In this document: positions 7,605-16,032 of the stretch, piece by piece
Layout of the letters: the number at the start of each line of letters is the position of its first letter
Numbering within the stretch: the first letter of the stretch is position 1
Source of the DNA: JAOBAU01 sp034667465
GTDB lineage: Bacteria; Acidobacteriota; Thermoanaerobaculia; Gp7-AA8
Reading direction: 5' to 3'
Assembly (NCBI GenBank): GCA_034667465.1
Contig: JAXDJV010000008.1
Coordinates: forward strand, 124,001 to 188,000
Length of the DNA: 64,000 nucleotides
The notes under the pieces: model-generated
Database searches by the model: none
Seen by the model: only the letters and a program-made list of their open reading frames with translations
Told to the model about the DNA's origin: nothing
Made by a program: the position numbers and the translations under genes

Positions 7605-8201
7605 TCAGTCGCGCGCGGCCATCGCGCTCGCGGCCAGCGACGCGAACGCTTCCGCGAGGCGGAGGTGATCGGCGTTGTAGAAATCGGCTTCCGCTTTGTC
7701 GAGCGAGATCATCCCGAGCAGGCGATCTTCGAAGATGAGCGGGACGCCGAGCCATGAGCGGATACCGGCGCCGACGTGCAGGCCGCGGCGGAACGCGCGG
7801 TACTGCTCGGTGTCGGCAACGATCATCGGACGGCGACGATGGATGACTTCACCGTTCGGAGTGTCGGCGTTGTTGACGTCGAAGGACTCACCGAGGATCA
7901 CGTCGAGATCGGCGAAGCCGACGCCGCCGACGATGACGAGACGTCCGCTGCGGAGCTGCTGAATTGACGCGCTGTCATACGGCACGACTTTGCGCAGCTC
8001 GCTGAGAACGAGCTGCATCGCAGCGCCGGTGTCCGGCGCTTCGGTCGTGCCAATCGAGGCAGCATGCAGCGAGTCGGCGTGAAGCCGCGCGTGCGCATGA
8101 TCGCGCGAGAGCTCCGCGACCTGCTGCTCGAGCTCGGCGATCCGGGTTCTGAGCGTCTGGTTCAGCTGTTCCAAAGGAGCGGGAATTGTAGCGCGAGTCA
8201 C
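7605..8201 (-). CDS. GAF-domain protein with N-terminal coiled coil
   Basis: About 198 residues if started at the GTG at 8201, whose GTGA overlaps the mutM stop codon; this coupling decided the start. An alternative TTG lies at 8174. The N-terminus is a coiled coil (LEQLNQTLRTRIAELEQQVAELS). It is followed by a GAF domain (VPYDSASIQQLRSGRLVIVGG to FEDRLLGMISLDKAEADFYNADHLRLAEAFA). There is no output domain, so it probably senses a small molecule and acts through a partner, or is a fRMsr-like or signalling accessory protein. The ligand is unknown. Confidence 0.75.
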   Translation of the reverse strand: MTRATIPAPLEQLNQTLRTRIAELEQQVAELSRDHAHARLHADSLHAASIGTTEAPDTGAAMQLVLSELRKVVPYDSASIQQLRSGRLVIVGGVGFADLDVILGESFDVNNADTPNGEVIHRRRPMIVADTEQYRAFRRGLHVGAGIRSWLGVPLIFEDRLLGMISLDKAEADFYNADHLRLAEAFASLAASAMAARD

Positions 8202-8983
8202 TTCTGATGGCTCGCGCAGAAGTAGGTGGTCCGTCCGAAGACGACACTCCGGGCGATCGTCCCGCCGCAACGCGGACAGCGCGCCCCTTCTTCGCGATGA
8301 TTGAAGAGATAGCGCGGCGGCAGCTCTGCATCGCGGTCGCGACGCGCTACCGCCTCGCGCAACACGCGGCGCATGGCGGTGAAAATCGCGCGCACTTCGG
8401 AATCGCTGAGCTCGTCGACCGGGTGCCGCGGATGGACGTTCGCCTGAAACAGCATCTCATCCGCGTAGAGGTTGCCGATGCCGGCGATGATCTCCTGCGA
8501 CATCAGCAGCGACTTGATCGCACCGCGACGTCCGTTCGCGATGTCGCGAAACGATCGCAGAGTGAAGCTCACGTCGAGCGGATCAGGACCGAGCGCGTGC
8601 TCGCGGATGTAGTCGCCGGGCGACGGCGTGAGGTCGACGACGCCGAAGAGCCGCATGTCTTCGTACGCGAGATGCGCGCCGCCGTCGAAGTCGAAGATGA
8701 CGCGCGCGAAGCGCGGCTGCTTCGCCGTCTCGCGGTAATACGCGAGATCGCCGGTCATGCCGAAGTGAAGATGCAGCCAGGTTTCGCCGGCGTCGGCGAA
8801 GAGGTTCTTGCCGTGACGGTGCACGCGCGTGAACTCACGGCCTTTCAGTCGCGGTGAAAAGGTAGCGGCGCGAATGGTGCCGAGGATCCGCTCGTCGAGC
8901 ACGCGAACGCGCGCGATCCGCTGATGCAGCGCGTGGCGCGTGAAGTAGCGCCCGTACGTTTCGACTTCCGGAAGCTCGGGCAT
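8198..8983 (-). CDS. mutM: Formamidopyrimidine-DNA glycosylase (Fpg/MutM)
   Basis: A 261-residue protein starting MPELPEVE. After Met removal the proline is the Schiff-base nucleophile and Glu3 the acid. It removes oxidised purines such as 8-oxoguanine and nicks the abasic site. The beta-turn lysine lies in RHGKNLF (K59), the helix-two-turn-helix in IAGIGNLYADEMLF. At the C-terminus a zinc finger reads CPRC, 16 residues, then C-x2-H (CASHQ), so the last ligand is His rather than Cys. Its ATG follows the TAA of the upstream mazF-like gene directly, and its stop overlaps the GAF gene start. It is therefore in one transcript with a toxin-antitoxin pair. Confidence 0.93.
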   Translation of the reverse strand: MPELPEVETYGRYFTRHALHQRIARVRVLDERILGTIRAATFSPRLKGREFTRVHRHGKNLFADAGETWLHLHFGMTGDLAYYRETAKQPRFARVIFDFDGGAHLAYEDMRLFGVVDLTPSPGDYIREHALGPDPLDVSFTLRSFRDIANGRRGAIKSLLMSQEIIAGIGNLYADEMLFQANVHPRHPVDELSDSEVRAIFTAMRRVLREAVARRDRDAELPPRYLFNHREEGARCPRCGGTIARSVVFGRTTYFCASHQK

Positions 8984-9322
8984 TTACGCGGAGACGTCGA
9001 GCACGTCACGCACCGCTTCACCGACGGAATCGAGCAGCGCCGGCGACACCTTCGCAAGCGGACCTTTGATCAGCGAACGGATGTCGATCGGACGAAGCTG
9101 ATCGATCATCGCGTCGGTCTCTCGTTTCAGCTTGCCGATCGCCGGAATGCGGACGCGCAGCGGTGCGGCGTCGGCGACCGTGTTCATGCTGAGCGGCACG
9201 ACGAGCGCCGTCGGATGCTCGGCGTCGAGCAGCGCCTGCGCCTGAATCACCAGCACCGCGCGCCCTTCCGGCATGCGCGGGCCGCCGTCCATCATCCAGA
9301 TCTGACCGCGTTCGAGCGTCAT
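8984..9322 (-). CDS. MazF/PemK-type toxin-like protein
   Basis: A 112-residue protein from the ATG at 9322. The opening LERGQIWMMDGGPRMPEGRAVLVIQ is the canonical PemK/MazF fold entry (RGxIWxxxxxP...RPvLVvq). It continues with LVVPLSMNTVADAAPLRVRIPA and ends in the helix RDVLDVSA. MazF toxins are sequence-specific mRNA endonucleases. The ATGA overlap with the upstream antitoxin gene is the usual layout for such modules. The conserved arginine before PVLV is retained (GRAVLV). The gene is followed immediately by mutM. Confidence 0.82.
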   Translation of the reverse strand: MTLERGQIWMMDGGPRMPEGRAVLVIQAQALLDAEHPTALVVPLSMNTVADAAPLRVRIPAIGKLKRETDAMIDQLRPIDIRSLIKGPLAKVSPALLDSVGEAVRDVLDVSA

Positions 9323-9549
9323 CACTCGACCTCCTGCGTGTAGCGCGTGCTCTCGTCGCGAACGCGAAGGCTGGCGCGGTACATCTGCACCCGCCGCGCA
9401 TCGCGATTCACTTCCCCATTCGACTTCTCGAGCGCGCGGCGGACGTACGCGGCACGGCTGAGATGAAGCGTGCGCGCACACGCATCGCTTTCGCGAAGCA
9501 GATCGGCTCCCAAAACGAGGGAGATCGCCTCATTCGGTGTTTCGCCCAT
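9322..9549 (-). CDS. Antitoxin-like small protein paired with MazF-like toxin
   Basis: 75 residues from the ATG at 9549 (MGETPNEAISLVLG), chosen because GAGG lies 6 nt upstream. The middle part (LHLSRAAYVRRALEKSNGEVNRDARRVQ) looks like a ribbon-helix-helix or helical DNA-binding region, followed by a charged tail that could wrap the toxin. Its stop codon overlaps the toxin start (ATGA). Direct repeats just upstream suggest autoregulation. Confidence 0.65.
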   Translation of the reverse strand: MGETPNEAISLVLGADLLRESDACARTLHLSRAAYVRRALEKSNGEVNRDARRVQMYRASLRVRDESTRYTQEVE

Positions 9550-9559
9550 ATTTTTCCTC

Positions 9560-9580
9560 GATATCACGCGAGGATATCAC
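9560..9580 (-). promoter_or_regulatory. Direct repeats upstream of the toxin-antitoxin module
   Basis: GATATCAC occurs at 9560-9567 and again at 9573-9580, a 13-bp period, and each copy contains the palindrome GATATC. They end about 10 bp before the antitoxin start, the expected place for an antitoxin-bound operator. Confidence 0.45.
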
Positions 9581-9590
9581 GGGCAGGGAT

Positions 9591-11360
9591 TTACTTCAGC
9601 TTCGCCGCAATCCAGTCATCGATCCGTTTTTCCAGCACGTTCATCGGCAGCGCGCCGGCGCCGAGGATCTCGTCGTGGAACTCGCGGATGTCGAAGCGAT
9701 CGCCGAGCTTCGTGCGAGCGCGCTCGCGCAGTTCAGTGATCTTCAGCTGCCCGATTTTGTAGCCGAGCGCCTGGCCGGGCCAGACGATGTAGCGATCGGT
9801 CTCGCTCTGCACTTCCACTTCGTCGGTCGCGGAGTGATCGTGGAAGAACTGCACGACCTGATCGCGCGTCCACTTCTTCGCGTGCAGTCCGGTATCGACG
9901 ACGAGCCGGATCGCGCGCAGCATCTCGTCATTGAGGCGGCCGTAGTCGTTGTACGGATTCTGATAGAAGCCGACTTCCTTCCCGAGGCGTTCGGAGTAGA
10001 GCGCCCAGCCCTCGACGTACGCGGTGTAGCCACCCTGGCGGCGGAACTGCGGCAGATCGGTCAGCTCCTGCGCGATCGACAGCTGCATGTGATGACCGGG
10101 AACGCCTTCGTGATACGCGGTCGACTCCATGAAGATCGTTTTGCGCGATTGCGGATCGGACGTGTTGACGTTGATCCGTCCGGGACGCGAACCGTCGGCT
10201 GCGCCCGGCTGATAGTCGGCGCCGGCCGCGGCCTTCTCGCGGAACGCTTCGATCGGCACGACTTCGAGCTTCGCTTTCGGCAGGCGGCCAAAGAGCTTCG
10301 GCAGCTCGGCGTACATCTGGTTTTCGTATTTGCGATAGATGTCGAGGATCTCTTCGCGCGTCTTCGGATGCAGATCGGGATTCGCATCGGCCGCGGCGTT
10401 GAACGCTTTGAGATCGCTGAAGCCGAGCTTCGTCGCGATGGCGAGCATCTCCGATTCGATCCGCGCCACTTCCTTCAATCCGATCTGATGAATCTCTTCG
10501 GGTGTCAGGTTGGTCGTCGTCGAGCGGCGCGCGCGAACGGCGTAGCGATGAACGCCGTCCGGCAGCGACCACATGCCGACGTCTTTGCGTCCTTTCGGCG
10601 CGTATTCATCGCGCACGAACGTCGCAAACTTCGCGTACGAAGGAAGCACCTCGCTGCGGATCGTGTCGAGATACGCGGTACGAATGCGCGTCCGTTCCGC
10701 GGCCGGCATGTTGTCGGGAAAATGCTGGAGCGGTGCGGCGAACGGCGACTTCTCCGGCTCCTGCGCGGCAATGTCCTGCGCCTGACCGGCGACCTTGCCG
10801 AGAAGAAACTGCGGCGGCATGAGCCGATCGCGCATGCCGGAGCGCATCACCGCGATCGTGTCGTTGAACTGCCGCGGCATCGCGTGAAGTCGCGTCAGGT
10901 AATCGTCGTAATCCTTCGAGCCGGTGAATGACAGCAGCGACGGAAACTGCGCGCTGTCGAGATGGATGCCGCCCATCTGACTGACCGGCATCTCCCACTC
11001 CTTCATCTCCGCCGATTCGATGGCATTGCGAAGGTTCTGCGCCATCAGCGCTTTGTTGATTTTCTCCTGATCGGAAAACGCGCTGTCGCCGATCGCATTG
11101 ACGCGCGCGAGGAAGCGCCGCGCAACGGCCGTCTCTCGCGCGACCTCGGCCGCCGAGGTGTCGGACGACTCGGCGTTGTAACGCTTGTCGCCGAGGATGG
11201 AAGCGAACTCCGGATTCACCTTCAGCGTGTACTCCCACTGTTCGTGAAGGAGATCGGCGAGCGCCTTGCGGCGTTTGTCGAGATCGGCCGCGGAAGGCTC
11301 GGCGGCGAAAGACGAAATGGCGAGGAGAGCGAGGGTGGCGGCGATCGCGAGCTGGCGCAT
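9591..11360 (-). CDS. Secreted DUF885 family protein (putative zinc hydrolase)
   Basis: 589 residues with a signal peptide (MRQLAIAATLALLAISSFAA). DUF885 proteins resemble metallocarboxypeptidases. The key block is here: YHEGVPGHHMQLSIAQEL (HExxPxHH zinc-type motif), followed by YVEGWALYSERLGKEVGFYQNPYNDYGRL. The C-terminus (LGYKIGQLKITELRERARTKLGDRFDIREFHDEILGAGALPMNVLEKRID) is typical of the family, and the length is usual. Start: TAGACT lies at 11368-11373 on this strand, 7 nt before the ATG, with no ribosome site, so it may be leaderless. The substrate is unknown. Confidence 0.88.
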   Translation of the reverse strand: MRQLAIAATLALLAISSFAAEPSAADLDKRRKALADLLHEQWEYTLKVNPEFASILGDKRYNAESSDTSAAEVARETAVARRFLARVNAIGDSAFSDQEKINKALMAQNLRNAIESAEMKEWEMPVSQMGGIHLDSAQFPSLLSFTGSKDYDDYLTRLHAMPRQFNDTIAVMRSGMRDRLMPPQFLLGKVAGQAQDIAAQEPEKSPFAAPLQHFPDNMPAAERTRIRTAYLDTIRSEVLPSYAKFATFVRDEYAPKGRKDVGMWSLPDGVHRYAVRARRSTTTNLTPEEIHQIGLKEVARIESEMLAIATKLGFSDLKAFNAAADANPDLHPKTREEILDIYRKYENQMYAELPKLFGRLPKAKLEVVPIEAFREKAAAGADYQPGAADGSRPGRINVNTSDPQSRKTIFMESTAYHEGVPGHHMQLSIAQELTDLPQFRRQGGYTAYVEGWALYSERLGKEVGFYQNPYNDYGRLNDEMLRAIRLVVDTGLHAKKWTRDQVVQFFHDHSATDEVEVQSETDRYIVWPGQALGYKIGQLKITELRERARTKLGDRFDIREFHDEILGAGALPMNVLEKRIDDWIAAKLK

Positions 11361-11396
11361 GGCGCAGAGTCTAAACGCGAATGCGCGAGGTGTCGG

Positions 11397-11924
11397 TTAC
11401 AGCGCGCGATCGTCGACGCCGGAGAGCTCGATGGCATCCCCCGGGACGGTGATCTCTGCGCGGAAGACGATGCGATTCGTCCCCTTCACCTTCTCGTCGC
11501 GAATGCGAATGTAGCGGCAGCGTGAGATCACCTGCGCTCTCGCCTGTGCACACGCGATTGCCTGCGCGACCCTGGCTGCGTTGCGATTCGGAATGCGATC
11601 GAGCACTCCGGCGGCGCGCTGCGCGACGTCGCTCAACTGCGTTGATGCAAACGGCAGTGGTGCGAGCGGACAGCGAATCGGCCTGGCCGTCTCGTCGGCG
11701 GCCGGCTCCGGCTCGACGGCGTCGACCGGCTCTGTCATCGGAGTGGACGCGGCATTCGATGCGCGGAAGGTGCTCTGCGTCAGCGGCGCGCTGCTCTGCA
11801 CGTCGAGCAGCGACGCGAGGAGCGCGTTCGCGGCGGCCGACATCGCAGTGCGTCGCTGCCGTTCGGTGCAGGCGACCAGTACGAGCATCATCACGAGCAG
11901 CAATGCAGTTCGCGCTGTTTTCAT
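11397..11924 (-). CDS. Hypothetical lipoprotein
   Basis: 175 residues with a lipoprotein signal (MKTARTALLLVMMLVLVAC, lipobox LVAC). The middle is low-complexity (PVDAVEPEPAADE). The C-terminal ~80 residues look folded, with four cysteines (RCPLAP, IACAQA, SRCRYI and the lipobox Cys). I do not recognise the family. It lies 36 bp upstream of nothing on its strand except the DUF885 gene, which begins at 11360, so the two may be cotranscribed. Confidence 0.6.
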   Translation of the reverse strand: MKTARTALLLVMMLVLVACTERQRRTAMSAAANALLASLLDVQSSAPLTQSTFRASNAASTPMTEPVDAVEPEPAADETARPIRCPLAPLPFASTQLSDVAQRAAGVLDRIPNRNAARVAQAIACAQARAQVISRCRYIRIRDEKVKGTNRIVFRAEITVPGDAIELSGVDDRAL

Positions 11925-12048
11925 GATCGTTCAGAGGGTAAGACGCATCGAGGTTCGAAAGGTTAGCGCTCGGAGGGAATTAACGGCCGCGTAACACGAA
12001 CGACTCAGCTCCGAAGCATGTGCACGCGGCCTGCTACACTCTCGAATC

Positions 12049-12459
12049 GTGCCGAGTACGGACGTCACAGCGCCGGAACGCCGCTATCGAGCGCTGATCG
12101 TCGAGGACGATCCGGCGATTCGGCGGCTCGTCGAACGTCTCCTCATCCGCCAGGGAATCGACGTCGACACCGCGGCGGACGGGCGCATCGCCGTCGACAA
12201 ACTGACGACCGGCGAGTACTCGGTGATCGTCCTGGATCTGATGGTGCCGGAAGTGACCGGTTTCGACGTGATCGAGCATGTGAAATCGCAGGGCATCACG
12301 ACGCCGGTGGCCGTCGTCTCCGCCGTCTCTCAGCAATCGCTGACACGTCTCGATCTCGACGTCGTCAAGCTCGTGATGATGAAGCCGTTCGACGTCGACG
12401 AGTTCACAAAAGCGATCGTGCAGCTCTGCATCGACGGCCCCGCGGAATCGGTCAGCTGA
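12049..12459 (+). CDS. Single-domain response regulator (receiver only)
   Basis: 136 residues from a GTG at 12049. Receiver signatures: EDD (19-21), phospho-acceptor Asp63 in VLDLMVP, Ser in VVSAVS, and the lysine in MMKPF. No output domain. It is 61 bp upstream of the KaiC-like gene, which is followed by a hybrid kinase, so phosphotransfer from that kinase is plausible. A TACACT box ends at 12040, 8 nt before the GTG, without a ribosome site, suggesting a leaderless transcript. Confidence 0.87.
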   Translation: MPSTDVTAPERRYRALIVEDDPAIRRLVERLLIRQGIDVDTAADGRIAVDKLTTGEYSVIVLDLMVPEVTGFDVIEHVKSQGITTPVAVVSAVSQQSLTRLDLDVVKLVMMKPFDVDEFTKAIVQLCIDGPAESVS

Positions 12460-12520
12460 GTCAGGCATCAATTTGGCTTTTAGCTCATCCGTGGGGACTT
12501 CCCCGCAGGAGAAGCAACTC

Positions 12521-14032
12521 ATGCCGATTGAGCCCGGAAAACGTGAGATCGCGCCGACCGGAATCGCAGGTCTCGACGATGTTCTGAACGGTGGATTGAC
12601 GCGAAATCGCGTCTATCTCGTACAAGGCGATCCCGGCGTCGGAAAGACGACGCTCGGTCTTCAGTTCCTGCTCGAAGGAGCGCGCCAGGGCGAAGCATGT
12701 CTCTACCTGACGCTGTCGGAAACGCGCGAGGAGATCGAGGAGGTCGCCGACTCGCACCACTGGTCGCTCGACTCGATCAACATCTTCGAATACTCGGCCG
12801 GCGCGCGACTGGAAAGCGAGGAAGAGAGCACGCTCTTTCATCCGTCGGAAGTCGAGCTGGGACAGGCGACGCGTACGCTGCTCCAGCAGGTCGAGAAGGT
12901 CAAGCCAACGCGCGTCGTTTTCGACTCACTCTCCGAGATCCGCCTGCTCGCGCAAAATCCGCTTCGCTACCGCCGCCAGATCCTCGGCCTGAAGCAATAC
13001 TTCGCCGGCCGCAATTGCACGGTTCTGCTGCTCGATGACAAGAACACGGGATCGGGCGGCGACATGCAGCTGATGACGCTCGCGCACGGCGTGATCATGC
13101 TCGAGCAACTCGCGCCGGTGTACGGCGCGGAGCGGCGGCGGCTGCGCGTCTCGAAACTGCGCGGGCTGCGATATCGGGGTGGCTTTCACGACTTCACCAT
13201 TCGCAGCGGCGGCATCGTCGTCTACCCGCGACTGATCGCGTCCGAGCATCGCGAGGCATACATCCCCCGGCGAATGGCGAGCGGGATTCCGGCGATCGAC
13301 TCCCTCCTCGGCGGCGGCATCGATCGCGGCACCAGCACGCTGATCATGGGTCCGGCCGGCTCCGGCAAATCGGCGCTGTCGACGCAGTACGTGGTGGCGG
13401 CGGCGGAACGTGGCGAGAACGTGGCGATCTTCGCGTTCGATGAAAGCCGCGGAACGCTCTTCGCGCGATCGGCCGCGATCAATATGGATCTCAGCCCGCA
13501 CGTCGAAAGCGGGCGCGTCACCGTGCAGCAAATCGATCCCGCGGAAATCCCGCCGGGCGAGTTCGTTCATCTCGTGCGCGAGGCCGTCGAAGAACGCCAC
13601 GTCAGCATCGTCGTCATCGACAGTCTGAACGGCTATATGAACGCGATGCCGGAAGAACATTTCCTGACCATCCAGATGCACGAGATGCTCACCTATCTCG
13701 GGCAGAAGGGCGTCGCGACGATTCTCGTCGTGGCACAACACGGCGTGGTCGGCTCGACGATGGTCTCTCCCGTCGACGTCAGTTACCTCGCCGACTCCGT
13801 GATCCTGCTCCGTTACTTCGAGCTGGCGGGCGAGATTCGCAAAGCGGTTTCCGTCGTAAAGAAACGAAGCGGCCAGCATGAGAAAGCAATTCGACAATTA
13901 ACGATGGGTTCGGAGGGACTGGCGGTCGGTCCACCGCTGACGGAGTTCCGCGGAGTGTTGTCGGGAACGCCGCTCTTCACTCCAATGACTGTTTCAGGCA
14001 CCGAGCGTGAGCGTGAATCCGAAGGACGCTGA
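12521..14032 (+). CDS. KaiC-like double RecA/ATPase protein
   Basis: 503 residues from the ATG at 12521, with AGGAG about 9 nt upstream. Two KaiC domains follow each other: the first with GIAGLDDVLNGGL and Walker A GDPGVGKTT (36-44), Walker B RVVFDSL; the second with GIPAIDSLLGGG and Walker A GPAGSGKS (277-284), Walker B IVVIDSL. The post-Walker catalytic pair of the second domain is DE (FAFDESRG). Where cyanobacterial KaiC reads ISTITDT, with phospho-sites Ser431/Thr432, this protein reads VSYLADS. One Ser position is thus kept and the Thr is Tyr (comparison from memory). The C-terminus FRGVLSGTP resembles the KaiC tail. No kaiA or kaiB is nearby. It overlaps the next kinase gene by 26 bp. 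Confidence 0.9.
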   Translation: MPIEPGKREIAPTGIAGLDDVLNGGLTRNRVYLVQGDPGVGKTTLGLQFLLEGARQGEACLYLTLSETREEIEEVADSHHWSLDSINIFEYSAGARLESEEESTLFHPSEVELGQATRTLLQQVEKVKPTRVVFDSLSEIRLLAQNPLRYRRQILGLKQYFAGRNCTVLLLDDKNTGSGGDMQLMTLAHGVIMLEQLAPVYGAERRRLRVSKLRGLRYRGGFHDFTIRSGGIVVYPRLIASEHREAYIPRRMASGIPAIDSLLGGGIDRGTSTLIMGPAGSGKSALSTQYVVAAAERGENVAIFAFDESRGTLFARSAAINMDLSPHVESGRVTVQQIDPAEIPPGEFVHLVREAVEERHVSIVVIDSLNGYMNAMPEEHFLTIQMHEMLTYLGQKGVATILVVAQHGVVGSTMVSPVDVSYLADSVILLRYFELAGEIRKAVSVVKKRSGQHEKAIRQLTMGSEGLAVGPPLTEFRGVLSGTPLFTPMTVSGTERERESEGR

Positions 14033-15566
14033 GCGAATCCTCGTCCTCGCGCCGACAGGACGAGATGCTGCGCTGGCGGTGACCGCGCTCGAACAGGCGG
14101 GGTTCGCGTGCGAGTCATGCCGCGACATGGACGAGCTTTGCCAAACGATCGAAGAAGGGGCGGGCGCGGTGATGATCACCGAAGAAGCGCTGACGACACC
14201 GTCGATGCAATGTCTCGCCGAGGTGCTCGACCGGCAGGCGCCGTGGTCGGATCTGCCGCTGCTCGTCTTCACATCGCAACCGGCCCTCGATCCGGGACCG
14301 CGTTCGTTCGAAGGAATCGGACCCCGCGCGAACGTCACGCTCGTCGAGCGGCCGATCCGCGTAAAGACACTCATCAGCGCTGTCGAGACTGCATTGCGTG
14401 CGCGGCGTCGCCAGTACGAAGTGCGCGTGCTGCTGCGAGAGCTGGAACGGCGCATCGACGAGCGCGACACCTTTCTGGCGATGCTCAGCCACGAGCTGCG
14501 CAATCCGCTGGCGGCGATCACGCTCGCCATCGACGAGCTCGAGCGGCGCGGTCTCCCGGAACTGAAGAACGAGCGCGCCATCGTCATCCGGCAAACACGG
14601 CAGCTGACGAAGCTCGTCGACGATTTGCTCGACATCGCGCGCGTGACGTCGGGAAAGATTCGTCTGAATCGTTCGGACGTCGACCTCGCCGATATCGTCG
14701 AGCATTGCGCGGGAACGGCAGCCGGGCGCGCGCAGTCGCGCGGCGTGACGCTGACGATGCATCCGATCGCAGCGCCGGCATTCGTTCATGGCGATCCGGT
14801 GCGGATAGAACAGATCGTCAGCAACGTGCTGTCGAATGCGATCAAGTACACGCCAGGCGGTGGCTCGATCGACGTCTATGTAGAGAAAAGCGAGGCGGAC
14901 GCGATCTTCCGCGTGCGCGATACCGGCCGCGGCATCGCGCCGGAGATGCTGACGCGCATCTTCGACATCTTCATGCAGAGCGATGTAACACTCGATCGCG
15001 CCGATGGCGGAATGGGAATCGGTCTGACGCTCGTGCAGAAGCTCGTCGAGCTGCATGGCGGAAACGTTCGCGCATACAGCCGCGGCAAAGGAAGCGGCAG
15101 CGAGTTCGTGATTCGATTGCCGCTGCTGCCGGAGGTGCCAACAGTGCTTCCCGCACCGAGACAATCGCCGCGCGATGCGAACGCCGTGGCGCGGCATATC
15201 GTGATCGTCGAAGACAATCCCGACATCCGCGAGCTGCTGCAAATGAAACTGCGCCACCTCGGCCATCGCGTCGACGTCGCGGAGGACGGCGTTCGCGGAG
15301 TGGAGACGATCATCGCGGAGCGCCCGGATCTCGCGCTCGTCGACATCGGACTGCCGGGACTGGACGGCTATCAGGTCGCGCAGCGCGTCCGTGAAAGGAT
15401 CGGCAACGACGTGCACCTCGTCGCCCTGACCGGCTACGGCCAGGCGGAAGATCGCAGGAAAGCGATCGAGGCCGGATTCAACGTGCACCTGACGAAGCCG
15501 GCGGATATTGCCGATGTGCAGAACGTCATTGGCGAGCTGCCGATGCGGAAAGCGGGCTCGACATAG
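14007..15566 (+). CDS. Hybrid histidine kinase with pseudo-receiver and C-terminal receiver
   Basis: 519 residues from GTG 14007 (GTG 14013 also possible), overlapping the KaiC-like gene. Domains: an N-terminal receiver-like fold without the acidic phospho-site (ILVLAPTGRDAALAVTALEQAG to VERPIRVKTLISAV); a helix; HisKA with MLSHELRNPLAAI; HATPase with NVLSNAIKYTPGGG, DTGRGI and GGMGIGLTLV; and a complete C-terminal receiver (IVIVEDN, LALVDIGLPG, LTKPAD). No membrane segment, so it is a soluble sensor. A pseudo-receiver kinase next to a KaiC-like ATPase recalls the CikA/SasA side of the cyanobacterial clock, but the domain order differs. It is probably one transcript with the receiver gene and the KaiC-like gene. 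Confidence 0.88.
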   Translation: MSVNPKDAERILVLAPTGRDAALAVTALEQAGFACESCRDMDELCQTIEEGAGAVMITEEALTTPSMQCLAEVLDRQAPWSDLPLLVFTSQPALDPGPRSFEGIGPRANVTLVERPIRVKTLISAVETALRARRRQYEVRVLLRELERRIDERDTFLAMLSHELRNPLAAITLAIDELERRGLPELKNERAIVIRQTRQLTKLVDDLLDIARVTSGKIRLNRSDVDLADIVEHCAGTAAGRAQSRGVTLTMHPIAAPAFVHGDPVRIEQIVSNVLSNAIKYTPGGGSIDVYVEKSEADAIFRVRDTGRGIAPEMLTRIFDIFMQSDVTLDRADGGMGIGLTLVQKLVELHGGNVRAYSRGKGSGSEFVIRLPLLPEVPTVLPAPRQSPRDANAVARHIVIVEDNPDIRELLQMKLRHLGHRVDVAEDGVRGVETIIAERPDLALVDIGLPGLDGYQVAQRVRERIGNDVHLVALTGYGQAEDRRKAIEAGFNVHLTKPADIADVQNVIGELPMRKAGST

Positions 15567-15630
15567 GGGCTTAAACACGTAGCTACGACGTCTTTTCTAA
15601 GGCGGACAGGCTACCTAAATTCGCCGCCAG

Positions 15631-15936
15631 GTGATCAATCAAAGCAATCGCGGCTGTTGGCGTTTTTCTTCTGTCACCGGGGACATCTCGTCTCACGCAT
15701 GTTGCGGCGGCTACACCTGGAAGACATACGCGTTCGATCTGACCTGCCCGACCGTAACGTCCGGCGTCGGTACGACCACCGCGTGCAGCATGAGCATGCA
15801 CAACGTCGCCAACAACGCGTCGACGCTCAGCTGGACTGCGGGCGACATTCTGACCGTCACCATCAGTCTGCGCGCGACGAACTCGAGCTCGTACGCCCGC
15901 GCGGCGGCACTGACGTTGTTCAAGGTGCCGGCGTAA
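15631..15936 (+). CDS. Small orphan ORF, possibly a truncated surface-protein C-terminus
   Basis: A 101-residue frame from GTG 15631, with no ribosome site and a stop 15 bases upstream in frame. The protein is Ser/Thr/Ala-rich and beta-like, with five cysteines (GCWRF, ACCGGYTW, LTCPTV, ACSMSM). It ends in a regular beta pattern (AGDILTVTISLRATNSSSYARAAALTLFKV), as in C-terminal domains of secreted or phage-like structural proteins. It has no signal peptide, which argues for a fragment left by a deletion. It fills most of the 592-bp space between the kinase and the protease gene. Confidence 0.4.
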   Translation: MINQSNRGCWRFSSVTGDISSHACCGGYTWKTYAFDLTCPTVTSGVGTTTACSMSMHNVANNASTLSWTAGDILTVTISLRATNSSSYARAAALTLFKVPA

Positions 15937-16032
15937 GGCAGCGGCTTGATTCGCGGACGTGGCGTTCGCGGCAACGCTCCGCGGGTGTGGGCGGCGCCGA
16001 AGTCGACCGCCGCAAATCGGTGCTCAACGAAG

